A stretch of 64,000 nucleotides of DNA from Ailanthus altissimus (taxonomy: Eukaryota; Streptophyta; Magnoliopsida; Sapindales; Simaroubaceae), in contig OX327711.1 in NCBI GenBank assembly GCA_946807835.1, forward strand, positions 19,627,501 through 19,691,500, in the 5' to 3' direction. The stretch's first letter is position 1; every line of letters begins with the position of its first letter. Of the stretch, positions 1 to 12,543 are shown piece by piece. Position numbers and translations under genes: made by a program. The notes under the pieces are model-generated. The model was not told the origin of the DNA. It saw only the letters and a program-made list of their open reading frames with translations, and did not search any database.

Positions 1-1020
1 AAAAAGGTATTTTTTGTAATGGTACTTTTCGAATTCTTAGTTTTCTTCTTGGTCCTTGAATAAATTTGCAATGATTTGTTTCATTGTTTCATAATAATGA
101 ATTTTCTTTTGGTACATTCTTGTGATTGTATTGGATTTGTTATTTCACAGATTTTCTTGACTTGATGAAATTTTATGCTTTCATTGAAAGAAAGAAAGTT
201 AGATTATATTGGTGGACGTGGAGGATCACGAATTTAGATGGTAGGTATAAAATTTTCTATGCCACATATTGGAATAGGGTTAATTATCTACCTTAAACTA
301 AATTATAGAAGTTACATTCAGTGGATGCTGAGGATCACACAATTTAATCAGTAGGTGTAAAATTTTATATGCCACATATTGAACTAATAAGTTTAGTGTC
401 TAGAATTTTTGTAACTTAAACTAAACCAAAAAGTACTTCTAAAAATTCTGTTTTAAGGTGAAATTATTTGTCTTGCCATGAACGATTATTGTTGTATTAT
501 TTTATATATTATTATTATTATTTATTTTACATTGATGTAATATACAAATATCAGTCAATGTTATTTATTTTATTAATTTTTATATTTTATTTAATTAATA
601 TTTTCACCTAATATTAATTTGTATAAAAGAAAATTGTATATGTGTAGTGTTAATTATGTAATTATAATATTGTCCACTCTTCTTGTACCATAAGCATCAT
701 AAGGTAAGGGCCATCGTTACAACTTGGGAATTCTTTTGAGCTTCTTTAATTATTACATAATTTGTTCACAAACAAAAATAAAATGTAATCTTCCATTGAT
801 TTTGTGAATCATTAGATATCCAGCTTAAAGAGATTTAACTAATTAGACTGTATATACTTTTATTTATTTTCACTTGTGGCGATAATAGATATAAATTATA
901 GGTTAATTTCGGGAAGGCAAAGATATTATGAAATGGAAGCTAAAATTTATTTCTGAAAAAGAAAAAAAAAAAGAGAAGTTGAAATATCTAGAAAAAATAA
1001 AGAAAGAGGAATAATAAGAA
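1..1020. other. AT-rich intergenic DNA upstream of MAX2
   Basis: No coding region or RNA gene is supported here. Two short related segments, near 211-275 and 318-390, share a 'ggatcac(g/a)aattta' plus 'gtaggt(a)taaaatttt(c/a)tatgcc' pattern, so a small direct duplication is present. The rest is AT-rich, with short TTA/ATT runs around 505-600. Distal promoter elements of the downstream gene could lie here, but nothing specific stands out. Confidence 0.5.
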
Positions 1021-1138
1021 GGGTAGTGTAGTGGATGATGATGAAGATGAGCACCCGTTATGGCAAGTGGCAACCCACCAACCAGTGACTTTCATATTAT
1101 TTACCTAAATTTGCTTGCACTATTCAACTCTCCCCCCG

Positions 1139-1735
1139 CAGGCCACATTCACTTTCTCTAAGGCCACCAGTTTCAGTGATTTTACTGTATCTTTATCTTC
1201 ATCCTCAGGTTCAGTTTCCATGAGCTTATCTTCTCTTCAACGCCACCAGTTCCCACTTAATTCCCATTCCCCATACTCTCTGTCTCAAGTCTTAAGCCAC
1301 CAGTTTTTTGTTTTTGATTTTTTGGCAATTAAGTGTATCTTTATCTTCATTCTTAAGCCTTCCATGTCATATATATGCCTGGAAATTGATTTCTCATATC
1401 TTCAGGCCACCTGTTTCCACTAGCGTGTCTTTATCTTCATTTTGACACCTCTTGCCATTAGATTCCTCTTCTTTCTCTCTCTCCTCAATAGCCACCAATC
1501 TGATCTTTCCTTGAATCTTCATCTTCACCCTCACATAACATCGTCGTCGTCATCCATTCTCTTTCTAGGTAGCCGTTTGGATAGTTTTAGTTTCTCTCTT
1601 TTGATGTTGTGTTATCTTCCTTTTCATACATGTCACCAGTTTGTATTCTTGATCTTGATCTTGATCTTCATTATTCCCCATGGTCTCACTTCTTCTCGGC
1701 TTCCTCTCTCTACTTTTCCTATACAAAAAATGTTG
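1139..1735 (+). repeat. Degenerate ~100-130 bp tandem repeats, CT-rich leader of MAX2
   Basis: Five irregular repeats each start with a 'gccaccagttt'-like box followed by a 'gtatctttatcttcat'-like box. They lie near 1160, 1295, 1400, 1488 and 1627. The strand is strongly pyrimidine-rich. The stretch ends about 210 bp before the MAX2 start codon, so it is probably promoter-proximal or 5' leader DNA. The short ORFs that can be drawn through it (1115-1423 and 1442-1753) are low-complexity Ser/Phe/Leu translations. They look like products of the repeat, not genes. Confidence 0.5.
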
Positions 1736-1945
1736 AGACACATAGCTAGGTAAGAAAGTCTCCTCATCTCAATGAGTTGGGATTCCTAATGTGTTTAAAG
1801 GATTGACGGTTTTTATTTATTTAATTATTTATTTCTTTTGAAGAGAGACTGAGGGGTTAGTTTGAGTTGATGAGTTGAGTTGAGTTGAATGGAATAGAGA
1901 AAGAATTTTCAAGTTTCAGCAAAAGGTCATGCAGTTGAAGCCAAA

Positions 1946-4048
1946 ATGGCTGGAACTCTAAGCAATGTTCATTTCCATGATATCCCAGATGCCATTCTCT
2001 CAGACATATTCTCCTCAGTTACCGATACTCGTACACGCAACGCCATGTCCCTTGTGTGCCTTAAATGGCGCAATCTTGAGCGCTCAACCCGCACATCCCT
2101 CACTCTCCGTGGCAATATCCGTGATCTCTATCTCCTCCCTGATTGCTTCCAATCAATCACTAATCTCGATCTCTCTTATCTCTCGCCTTGGGGACACCCA
2201 CTTTTAGAATCTTCATCAAACCCACGACTCCTTGCCAAAATCCTCGGCAAGGCATTTCCTTCAGTTGTGTCTCTAACCATTTATGCCAGAAACCCTATTT
2301 CTCTTCATTTCCTTGCCCCCGAGTGGCCTAATTTAAGCCATGTCAAACTTGTTCGCTGGCATCAGCGTTTCAATGCTCCTTCAGGTTCCGACTTTTTTGC
2401 ACTGTTTGAGCATTGTAATTCACTTTCTTCTCTTGATCTTTCCCTTTTCTATTGCTGGACTGATGATTTACCGCCGGCACTTGAAGCATACCCTAATATT
2501 GCAACTTCTCTTTCCCAACTGAACATCCTAACTCATTCTTCTTCGGAGGGATATAAATCTAATCAGCTTTTAACCATCACTACTGCTTGTCCAAATCTCC
2601 GCCAATTTCTTGCGATATGTATATTTGACCATAGATTCATTGGCTTTGTTGGGGATGAAACATTGCTTTCTATTGCTTCAAATTGTCCTCGCCTTTCCCT
2701 TCTTCACCTTGTTGATTCTACATCCTTATATAATTCCAGGGCTAATCCTAGTATTGAAGGGTACGCAACTGAAGATGCTAAAATCAGTCATGTTGCTCTT
2801 GGAGACTTCTTTACTAATCTGCCTTCGCTTGAAGAGTTGGTACTTGACGTTGGTAACAATGTTAAAGATAGTTGGCCAGCGCTGGAGTTGCTTAGTTACA
2901 AATGCCCGCGGCTTAAGTCTTTGAAGCTGAGCAACTTCCATGGAGTTTGTAGAGGTATAGATGCCAGGCCAGATGGGGTTGCCCTTTGCAGAGGGCTAGA
3001 ATCCTTGTCCATAAAAAGTTCTGCTGATTTAACTGATTCTGGCTTGATTGCTATTTCTCTTGGCTGTTCAAATCTCACCAAATTTGAGGTTCAAGGTTGC
3101 GGGAGAATCACAGAAATGGGTATTTGGAAATTGGCTCGTATTCTTCAGAGGACTTTGGTTGATGTGAGAATATCTTCCTGCAGAAATCTCAATGCTGTGT
3201 GCTCACTGCAAGCCTTGGAGCCAATTCGGGACCGGATACAACGACTACACATAGATTGTGTGTGGGAAGCTGTCAAGCAATCAGAAGGAGGAGCTAGCAA
3301 TTCAAGTGAACCTGCTACCGGATTCAAAGATTTACAAACAGAAAAACGAATGACGATGTGGGAAGATGAAGCAAGCAGCTTGAAAAAGAAATCCGAGTAC
3401 TGCAGTGGAAATGGCAATGGCCATGGTGGTTTCTCTTCTAGTACGTGGGCCATGTTGCAATGTCTTTCCCTTTGGATTGCTGTTGGTGAGCTGCTGACTC
3501 CAATACGTTTAGCAGGCCTAGAGAATTGCCCTATGTTAGAAGAGATTAAAATAAAAGTAGAAGGTGATTGCAGGTATCAGCCAAAACCTTCCTTGGCTGA
3601 AATATTTGGGCTAAATTCACTCGTTAACTATCCTAATCTTTCAAAAATGCATTTAGATTGTGGTGATGCCATAGGTTTTGCACTTACTGCCCCAATGGGG
3701 CATGAAGATTTGAGCTTGTGGGAACGTTTTTACTTGACTGGGATTGAGAATTTGAATCTCACGGAGCTCAACTATTGGCCTCCACAAGACATGGATGTCA
3801 ATCAAAGAACCCTCTCTCTGCCAGCTGCTGGATTGCTTGCACAATGTCAAACTCTCAGAAAGCTTTTTATTCATGGCACGGCCAATGAACATTTCATGAT
3901 GTTCTTACTGAACATACCAACTCTCAGGGATGTGCAATTGAGAGAGGATTATTATCCTGCTCCGGAAAATGATACCAGCACGGAAATGAGAGAAGATTCT
4001 TGCTCTCGATTTGAGGACGCCCTCAACAGGCGTCAGATTCCTGATTAA
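1946..4048 (+). CDS. MAX2: MAX2/D3/RMS4-type F-box leucine-rich-repeat protein
   Basis: This is a 700-residue, intronless F-box/LRR protein matching the MORE AXILLARY GROWTH 2 family. In known members it is the substrate-recognition subunit of a nuclear SCF ubiquitin ligase. It pairs with the alpha/beta-hydrolase receptors D14 (strigolactone) and KAI2 (karrikin) to target SMXL/D53 repressors for degradation. The F-box lies at about residues 8-50, starting IPDAILSDIFSSV. It is followed by the family signature LERSTR and LDLSYLSPWGHPLL, then about 18 irregular LRRs. A low-complexity Ser/Gly insert occurs around residues 455-495, as in other MAX2 proteins. The C-terminus ALNRRQIPD corresponds to the helix that contacts D14 in D3, and the terminal Asp is present. 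Length, lack of introns and a complete frame all fit a functional gene. ATG 1946 is the only plausible start before the F-box. The family assignment is firm; function is by homology. Confidence 0.95.
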   Translation: MAGTLSNVHFHDIPDAILSDIFSSVTDTRTRNAMSLVCLKWRNLERSTRTSLTLRGNIRDLYLLPDCFQSITNLDLSYLSPWGHPLLESSSNPRLLAKILGKAFPSVVSLTIYARNPISLHFLAPEWPNLSHVKLVRWHQRFNAPSGSDFFALFEHCNSLSSLDLSLFYCWTDDLPPALEAYPNIATSLSQLNILTHSSSEGYKSNQLLTITTACPNLRQFLAICIFDHRFIGFVGDETLLSIASNCPRLSLLHLVDSTSLYNSRANPSIEGYATEDAKISHVALGDFFTNLPSLEELVLDVGNNVKDSWPALELLSYKCPRLKSLKLSNFHGVCRGIDARPDGVALCRGLESLSIKSSADLTDSGLIAISLGCSNLTKFEVQGCGRITEMGIWKLARILQRTLVDVRISSCRNLNAVCSLQALEPIRDRIQRLHIDCVWEAVKQSEGGASNSSEPATGFKDLQTEKRMTMWEDEASSLKKKSEYCSGNGNGHGGFSSSTWAMLQCLSLWIAVGELLTPIRLAGLENCPMLEEIKIKVEGDCRYQPKPSLAEIFGLNSLVNYPNLSKMHLDCGDAIGFALTAPMGHEDLSLWERFYLTGIENLNLTELNYWPPQDMDVNQRTLSLPAAGLLAQCQTLRKLFIHGTANEHFMMFLLNIPTLRDVQLREDYYPAPENDTSTEMREDSCSRFEDALNRRQIPD

Positions 4049-4716
4049 AAGTAATTGGAAACTGTAGTTCTGTATGACCTGTAAGTAAATACGTTCTTTC
4101 GTCATTACTTCAAATGGTGAAACATATGAAGTAGAAAAGGTTTAAATTTCTTGCAAGTCTGAGCAAATTTCTATGGTCCTTGAAAGTAGGGGGTACATTA
4201 ATTTCTAAAACAGTAACACCTCTAATGTAAGCTTTTATAATTAATCTGAAATTTCATTTGTTCTCAATACGCAAAATATAGTCTAACAATAATAACACCT
4301 TTTGATTAATGTTTTTTTAAATAAAAAAAAAAATAGAAAGTTTTATTAATGGAATTGGAAATCAAGATTAATATAGTGACTCAAACATAAGGGTATGAAT
4401 AATGTCCACACCTTGTTAACATCGTAACATACAGTAAGTTTCGACAAGTGAGCCTTATATTCCTGCTTCTCACAAAAGAACTAAAAACATTCTCCATGCC
4501 ACTTAATAGGTTAAAAATAAAAGAGAGGATTTCTCTCTCACCCGAAAAAGATGTTTGTGAAGGAGATTCAAAATGTTTTAACAATCCACCTCCACAATAT
4601 TTATTAGAAAATTATTGCATAAAACTGAGCATAGATATAGTAAACCGCCAAGCTCTCAGATACCGAAGGAGAAATTACCGACCAAAGTCTTTGACATAGA
4701 AAGCCAAACAATTCCA
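4049..4716. other. MAX2 3' flank and short intergenic region
   Basis: This holds the MAX2 3' untranslated region and AT-rich spacer up to the first copia LTR. Poly(A) signals are plausible in the A/T-rich stretch around 4230-4345, but none can be singled out. The ORFs at 4381-4584 and 4448-4699 show no family resemblance, and I treat them as chance. Confidence 0.45.
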
Positions 4717-5105
4717 TGTTAACATTAATGCCCTTTCTAAAAAAGTGGTCTAAATTATTTAATATTAAAAAGTTAGATAAATTTATAAATATTTAGATAA
4801 TTATGAAAAAATTATAATTATATAAAATAAAAAAAATCTAGAGATAAGTAATAATTGTGTGGTGTGTGTTTGATTGTGAAATAAACATTCATTATTGAAT
4901 TCTTGAGTAGGTGCAATAAACGTTCCTTCTTTTTATTTTAATAATTTTTTTTTTCAACTCAAATATTTTCTATTCTCCCATAAAATATATTTTCTCAAAA
5001 AAATCTCTAAACACTTCACTCAATAAATATCTCCAAAATTTCTATCAATAGAATAAGAGACCAAAAATACTATCAGTGATATCAGAGTATCCTAAAATTT
5101 TATCG
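4717..5105 (+). repeat. 5' LTR of copia-1
   Basis: It pairs with 13311-13775. Shared blocks include the start, 'aattgtgtggtgtgt', 'ctattctcccataaaa' and 'tatcag(a)gtatcct'. It lacks about 80 bp present in the 3' copy around 13500-13590. The end is set by the tRNA-Met-like primer site that starts at 5107. Confidence 0.75.
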
Positions 5106-5448
5106 GTGATATTAGAGCTTAGTTTGACCATAATTGGGTATAGAATTCATCGTGTCTAGTAGAGCCAACAAATCATAACAATCAATCCCCATTTTTTTGG
5201 AAAAATTTATGATTTTTAGAGCATCAAAATGAAAAATATAATTTTTATCCCAAGGCTTATGGGACATAGTTATTAATGGGGTTTCTACTCCAAATAGTAC
5301 ATTTACTATGTCTGAAGAGTAGAAGAAAAAAATTAGTGGAACTGACACAGAATGATGCTGAAGCACTCTTCATCATTCAGCAGTAGTGGATGATGCTATT
5401 TTTTTAAGAATTACTGGAGCCACTACAGCAAGGGAAGCTTGAAATATT

Positions 5449-5697
5449 TTGAAGGATGAGTTTGAAGACAATGTTAAGGTATGCACTATCAAACTCCAAT
5501 CTTTAAGAAGAGATTTAGAAAATCTCAAAATGCAATATTATTATTCAAGAGTGAAAAAAATAGTAAATTATTTAAGGGCTAATGGAGAAAATATAAGTGA
5601 TAACAAAATTGTGGAGAAAATATTAATTAGTGTTACAGAAAAATTTGATTCAATAGTCATTATCATTGAAGAGTCAAAAACATATCAACTCTTACAG
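5449..5697 (+). pseudogene. copia-1 gag fragment (UBN2-type)
   Basis: An 83-codon open stretch translates as a helical gag segment of the copia UBN2 type (LQSLRRDLENLKMQ ... RVKKIVNYLRANG). Further gag-like coding continues in other frames to about 6060, including a CCHC-like 'C..C....H' knuckle near 5920-6000. No single frame stays open, so this is a relic. Confidence 0.65.
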
Positions 5698-6412
5698 TGA
5701 CAGGATTAATGGGTTCTTTAGAAGTGTATGAGAAAGGTTGAGTATGAGAAATTAAAATTCAATTGAAAGTGTTTTCCAGTCTAAATTGAATTTATAGTCT
5801 CAAAATATAAAGAAGGGGATAATAGAGAAAACTCAATTAAAAAAGATAAAAATAGGAATGGAAAAAATCAAAGAAAAATAAAATAAAAGAAAAATTATCC
5901 ACCATATGATACATGTGGAAAAATATGTCATCTAGAAAAATATTATTGGTTTTGTGGGAAGCCAAAATGCCACAATTGCAAAACGTTCAGGCATCTAGAG
6001 AAGAATTTTCGATTAAAAAAAAATACCAAGCTGATTATATTAAAGAAAATGAGAAGGATGAGCTATTTTACACCTGTTAAACAACTATGGATGAGAAAAT
6101 GACACGTGGTACGAGGATAGCACTTGTAGCAATCATATGACAGGTGATGAGAGTATCTTTTACAACTTAGCCACATCAATAAAATCATAAGTCAAACTAA
6201 GAAATTGAGCATTAGTGGAAGCACAAAGAAAATGTACGATTACTATCTAAACTAATAAAGGAACTAAATATATTAATAATGTATTGCTGGTACCAAGTTT
6301 AAAATATAACTTGTTAAGCATTGGACAAATGATTGAAACAGAATATTCTTTGTAATTCACTAGAAATGCTTGTAAAATATATGGTAAAGATAAAAGCCAA
6401 ATAATATTTAAA

Positions 6413-6627
6413 GTGAAAATGCAGAATAGAAACTTCCCTCTACAGTGGAAAAGTATCTCTACTGCCATAAAAGTTAAAATTGAAGACTCGTGGCTATGGC
6501 ATAAGAAGTTTGGGCACTTCAACTTCCACAGACTAAAGATCCTTTTGCAGAAAAATATGAACAAACATATACCAAGCATACAAGAGATTAATGATGCATG
6601 TGAAGGCTATTTACAAGGTAAACAATA
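6413..6627 (+). pseudogene. copia-1 GAG-pre-integrase fragment
   Basis: The translation contains W-HKKFGHFNFHRLKIL, the conserved GAG-pre-integrase block that normally precedes the integrase core. The reading stops at 6626, and the downstream sequence jumps straight to reverse-transcriptase-like coding near 6880. The integrase catalytic core therefore appears to be deleted. Confidence 0.65.
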
Positions 6628-6879
6628 AGGACAATCATTTCTAACAGGAAGTATCTTAGTACTAGCAAAGCATAGGAAGACAATTACAAAAGAAGATAAT
6701 AGTGAAGGGACAAAATCAAAATTTCCTTCAGCATCATCAACAAGGTAAGATAAACCATCTTTTAAGTTACCATCAAGAAGAGTGAGAGAACTCAAAGACA
6801 CATACGAGACATGTAACTTCTCTACTGTAGAACTAGGAAGTTTTGAAGAAATAGCAAAACAAGAAATATAAAAGAAAGC

Positions 6880-7391
6880 TATGAAAAAAGATATTGAGAT
6901 AATTAAAAAGAATCAAACATGGGAACTCATAGAGCGCCCTCAAGACAAAGAGATTATGGGTGTTAAATAGATATACAAGACCAAGATAAATCTAGAAGGC
7001 TCGGTCTATAAATACAAAGTAAGACTTGTAGCAAAAGGTTACTCTCAACAATCAAGCATTGACTACAATGAAACTTTTACTCTAGTAGCACAACTAGACA
7101 TTTTAAGAGCACCCATGGCACTTGCAGCTCAAAACAAGTGGAAAGTTTATTAGCTCAATGTAAAGTTAGCATTCTTAAATGGTTTGCTAGAAGTTAAAGT
7201 ATATGTAGAGCAGCCACAAGGTTTGGTGAAATAAGGCAGTGAATGAAAACTTTTAAAATTGAAAAATACTCTATATGGATTGAAACAAGCGCCTCGAGTA
7301 TAGTACAATCATATAGATAATTACTTCATCATTTTAGGCTTCAGGAAGAGCAAAAGTGAGCCAACACTCTACACCAAGACTCAAGATGACT
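6880..7391 (+). pseudogene. copia-1 reverse transcriptase, first part (broken)
   Basis: Frames through this stretch give typical Ty1/copia RT blocks: NQTWELIERP, YKVRLVAKGYSQ, DYNETFTLVA, LNVKLAFLNG and LYGLKQAP. Several in-frame stop codons are present (for example at TAG 6967 and inside the 'K-L-A-F-L-N-G' region). The coding is interrupted at 7392-7396 by the target duplication of an inserted solo LTR and resumes at 10118. Confidence 0.75.
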
Positions 7392-7396
7392 CAAGC

Positions 7397-10112
7397 TGTC
7401 ACGCCCCAGACCCAAAAGATCTGACACACGACATCACTTACATTCATTCAATAATACTTAAACATTCATTTTAATTTCTTTTAGAATTATAGTAATTGAA
7501 TTATGACTGGGACAATTAGTAAACCGGAGATACGCAGAGTTTTCTCAGAGATTAACACTCTACTACGTCACCAGTAGCAACTTTATTACCGGAAGCCCAG
7601 AATATATTCATTGCAAATTCTTACTTAAAATCAATCCATTACTACACTTGGTGAAACTTAAACTAAATCCAACCACACACAATAAAATAATACATAAGTA
7701 TTTATTCACTAGGGACAAATCAAATATCTTATCCCACGTGTCCCCAAATGAAACACTTAGCAACCTAACAACTTAGGGAACCCAAGGAACAGCAGAAGCC
7801 TTGCCAAATCCACTAAGCACACATGTACCTTATTTACCTGAAATCACCATAAACTATAATGAGTATAAAACTCAGTAAGCATACTAGTTTTTCATATATC
7901 AAATACAAATACATATATGTACACAATGCATATGTATGATATGCTGTGATCAATCAAAATCATAATCTTATCAAATCACATATCATGTAAGCGCTTACAC
8001 ATTCTTTCAAAACACATAATAGGAATACCATTACTCGACTACTACTTAGTAGGACTTACATATCACATATCACATAATGAGCCAAATGTCACTCGTAGGT
8101 GACATACCATATGAGAGGAATAGTACAAGTGAGGTCTTTAAATCACACATATATAACGCTTATGCCCGAAGGTAAAAGCCAAACCCTCACCCTGATCATC
8201 GGTGAGTCCTCTCACATGTACCAATACGCCACCACACGAATGTGATGACTCACACTTCCTTTAGGTACCAATAGGATCCTCCCTACATACGGAACACATA
8301 ACATATACCAATCCCGAAGGAAAGGCCACACATAAAGGCTCCACAAATCACATAAAATGCCTGCTAAGTTAACAGTGAGTTCAAGTACCCTCAAATCACA
8401 AAATATTTCTCATGGACATATTACACTTCAAAAGCTTTCTTTGTTAAACGCATCTTATTTTGGAAAGCTCACTTTCAAAAACACATGTATGTCCATGCTC
8501 AATGTCAATGCTCACATTCATAAACATATATTCACATTTCATATCAAAATATACTTTGACATATCATAAACATATTCTTAACCCCATTTACAAAATCATA
8601 CAAAACAATTATTATGTTTATTGTGATTCCAGTAGTAAGTCTAGTATACTTACCTCTTAGCACTTACAGCTACAAGGCTTAAATCTCCTTAACCTATCAA
8701 TGGAGATCAATCCTTTCATAAGCCTCACAATTCACACAAATACTTAAATAGCTTACAAAATTATACACAATGCATTTAACACATCAAATTGGTCTAAATA
8801 CTTGATTTCTCAAAACTTGTCATTCTGACCACTTACACTTAACAAAATTTTCTAATACATCAAATGATGTCCAATTACTCCAAAATCAGAATGTATTAAT
8901 CTTGACTCATATATCCTTCCTATATATGAATATTATATCAAAATTCCTACACAATCCATTTCATACACATCATCAAATCCAAACTACAAACCTGACAGGA
9001 TCAAGATACTTACTGAACAGTATTCAATCTCCCAATTTTATAAACTCATATACTAACTCAAAAATTATAAAACTACCACATAATTACTCTTAACACATAT
9101 CTCAGTCCATGATAAATATTTCACTTCCAAATCACTGCCAAAAGTATTTTAAAACTATTTTATTCTATAACTTTAAAAATCTGTTAATCAAATATTACAA
9201 TGAGCTGATACACTTTAGAAATTCATAACACTTCAACCACATTGATCTAAATTCTCAATTCAGAGTATATCATATTAGACATATAAAATTATCATATTCT
9301 ACAAATTCATAATTTTTGAAGATCATTCAGTAGGACAAAAATTATTTTTCACTGTACTATACTGTTTACACAGGAAATTTCCAGAATTTCAGGGTCATTT
9401 TGGTAAATTCACTATAAATTCAATTTCCAGAATTTTCAATCGATTCAAAATCTCAGATGATCCTTAACATGTCTAATTTCATATACTCAAAATTCAAAAC
9501 CAGAATCGAATTACAACAATTTATAAAATTCCTAGATCAAGAGGTTATCCAGCAGAAATTCCATAATTCATCATGATTTATCAAACTATCTTATAGATCA
9601 TCATCAATTCTCATATGATCTTACGAAATACACAACAAATCCTCAATTATAAATATTTTCAGAAATCAAAACTTAAAGGAATTAACTTAATTAATACCAA
9701 TAAATTGAGAAATACGTATGATATACCTCTTGAAATTCAAAATTCCAATTTCTTCTTCTTTTTCTTCTTCTTCTCCTCTTTCTCTCTCCTCTATTTCTCT
9801 CTTCTCTCTCTTAAAATGGGTAGCTCGACCTAAAAATGGTAAATTAGAGTTTAAAAGTGTATTTTTATACTAAGAGGCTAATTTTTGGTATTTACGAATT
9901 TGCCCCCAAAACTTTCAAAGTATAACAATTTGGTCCCTAAAATAATTCCAAAGTCTTGCAAATAAACCCAATACTAATAGTATATCCTTAACCTATAAGA
10001 ACACTACTAATAATAATATATAAATCAGGGATCACCCACATACAAATAAAATACGTATATTTATATATATAATTATACATATTCTTACCGGTTATGGATA
10101 CTGGTTACTACG
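7397..10112 (-). mobile_element. Solo LTR of the LOG-carrying gypsy family, reverse orientation
   Basis: This 2716-bp segment is the reverse complement of the 2857-bp LTR at 21371-24227. It begins TGTCACGCCCC and ends GGTTACTACG, where the last base should be A. It is bounded by a perfect 5-bp target duplication CAAGC (7392-7396 and 10113-10117). No internal domain remains, so it is a solo LTR left by LTR-LTR recombination. It interrupts the copia-1 reverse transcriptase. Small ORFs inside it recur in all three LTR copies and are not genes. Confidence 0.9.
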
Positions 10113-10117
10113 CAAGC

Positions 10118-10351
10118 ACTCTCATTGTCTCCTTATATGTGGATTATCTCATCTACACAGGAAATAATCACAAAATATTGCAAGAATTTAAGGAAGACAT
10201 GATGAAGACATTGAAGATGACTAATCTTGGGTTGATGCATTACTTTCTTAGCATTGAAATAAGTCAAGAACCCGAAGAAATCTTTATATACCAAAAGAAG
10301 TACACGAAAAATTTACTAAAAAAATTCAAGATGTTTAGATGCAAAGCTGTA
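10118..10351 (+). pseudogene. copia-1 reverse transcriptase, second part
   Basis: Coding resumes after the solo LTR with LIVSLYVDYLIYTGNN, the RT active-site block. Here YVDD has become YVDY, which would kill catalysis. MTNLGLMHYFLSIEI follows, also conserved in copia RT. The stretch is cut again at 10352-10356 by the target duplication of the next insertion. Confidence 0.8.
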
Positions 10352-10356
10352 GCTAC

Positions 10357-12538
10357 TGTTGGGTGTGTTGGGCGAATTTACTATAGTGTTCTTGCATGTG
10401 GGTTGTGTTCATCATACAAACAATATACATATCTCATACATACATGTGCACAGCGGAAGATTAAATACAATGAACACAGAAAATAACATTTGATAAACTG
10501 AAATTCGAGATTGAGAAAATCACCAATGAAGCCTTTGGATTAATTTTCTTTGAAGTCCACCATGAAATGAATCTTTGATCAATTCTAGCAATCAACAAGG
10601 GTGGGTTTGATTGTCTAGAATGGCAGCATCTTAATCCAGCATATGTGTTTAACTCTTAAACATTTTACAAAGTTAAACCATTTAACTTAATTAAATTTGT
10701 TTTTCCTTTTATTCAACTCTTGAATAAATAAAACAAATCTTGTTTTTAGTTATTACATTTAGCAACCATTAATTCAATTTGTTTTGTTGTTCTAACACTT
10801 AAAACACAAAACAAACAATTTCAATTTCTCAAATTGAATTGGCTCCCAAAATGCAAAACCTAAAATCTAAAAACATTATTGATTTTCAATTTCATTTCAC
10901 TTTATATTCAAATGCATTAATTCCAAACTAATTTGAATTTCATTTGCATTTCATTTGGCTTAACCTAACCTTAGTTAACATTTAACCTTAGTTAGATTAT
11001 TTTAACTTAACCTTTAAGTTAATAAATATTTAATTAATTTAACCATAGTTAACTAACTTAACTATAGTTAGGTTAACCTTTACTTAACCTTTAAGTAAGG
11101 TTAACTTAATTAACCATATGATTAACCTTTAATCATAGTTAAATTAAATTATTTATTTAACAATTAAATAAATAAATATTTATTCTTATTATTTAACAAT
11201 TAAATAATCTTAAAGTAAAATTACTATTATATCCTTACTCGGTTACCAAGTTAACCTAAAGTGGGTCCCACCAATTTAACCACATACTTTAGTTAACGTA
11301 ACCTTAGTAATTGCTGAATTATACTGTATTGAACAATTCAATACGGTACACTGCCCAAGTGCTCAAAGAGTACATTTCATATTGGGACTCTCTAGGTCTA
11401 CACCCGATTTGTCAAATGGAACTGTTCCATTAATCCGTAATCGATGCCCCACGCACACGTTACGAATATTACAAATCAGCGTGTCAGACCATACAAGTTG
11501 AGGTCATAACGTATACGTATAATCCTTCCATCATTTATATCCTGGATGTGCAGGGATATAGATCAGTACCGTCAAATCCCCATTTGCTCATCCATAAACT
11601 TATCTCCAGATTCGTATATCGATAAACAATATACGCAAACACTTTTGCTATATTGTTTAACCCTATGGGAAACTCTTTTCCCGGGTTTATGCTTGTGGCC
11701 ACAAGACTTTATGAAATACAATCTCGGAGCATCGGATATACAACTTACCTACGTAAGCTGACGGATCCATTATCTACGCACACCGGACTCCATGAGCATC
11801 GGACCATACCCAGCGACACATAGCGGTCAGACCATAAAAGGTCTCTGACATATGTGGAACCAAAGCATGATGGATCACTCATAAGACCACCGTGGCACTC
11901 AGGTCAAAGGACCACAAATACTACTCAACTCGAGAGGACCTTCCTTTGACGGTGTCATAGGATATCTATTGGGGTCCTCATAAGTCTGTTCAGTATCCAG
12001 TCTTGACTGGATACCCGCATGCCTATACAAGCTCTAAGCTCATGGTCAGCTAAGAACAACCATCTGAACCAGTCAGATATAAACATACACTAATCTATAT
12101 AAAGTGAATCACCGATAGACCCGCATTGGTGATTATAGATCAGGAACATTATCTTTGAGACATACTTACATAATGATATTTCTTAACTCCTATTGCAACT
12201 CTTTACAATTATATCATTACAAGTATACTCTCAGGTCTTTGTCCCATTATAGAAAAGGTTCTAACTCTTTAGACCTCGCTGACTCTTATAACCTGCTAAC
12301 TCTTAACAGTGCTAACTTTTAGCATTTATAACTCTCAGCTTTGCTAACTATTAGTTCTGATCTAAACTCCTTTAGACCAGATCTGAACTCTTTCAGATCA
12401 AACAATGTCTCTAATGTTACAAGCATTATACCATATTAATATGATATTAACAATCTTTATTCGAAATGTTTATTGTATAAATATTAACAATTAATATTCA
12501 TACAATATTGGAATGGCACGTGAGCACCAGCTCCAACA
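10357..12538 (+). mobile_element. Solo LTR (TGTTGGG...CCAACA family, copy 1)
   Basis: This 2182-bp insertion starts TGTTGGGTG and ends CTCCAACA. It has a perfect 5-bp target duplication GCTAC (10352-10356 and 12539-12543). It carries no polyprotein and no internal LTR pair, so a solo LTR is the simplest reading. The 3' half (about 11340-12480) is clearly homologous to 35880-37060 in the second copy, whereas the 5' halves differ strongly. A 'gcgcagcggaag'-like motif near the 5' end recalls LTRs of large copia (SIRE/Maximus-like) elements; that family name is an inference. Confidence 0.82.
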
Positions 12539-12543
12539 GCTAC

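Noticed and set aside
2726..4105. Minus-strand ORFs across MAX2
   Set aside because: They are shadows of the MAX2 coding strand, with no recognisable protein features.
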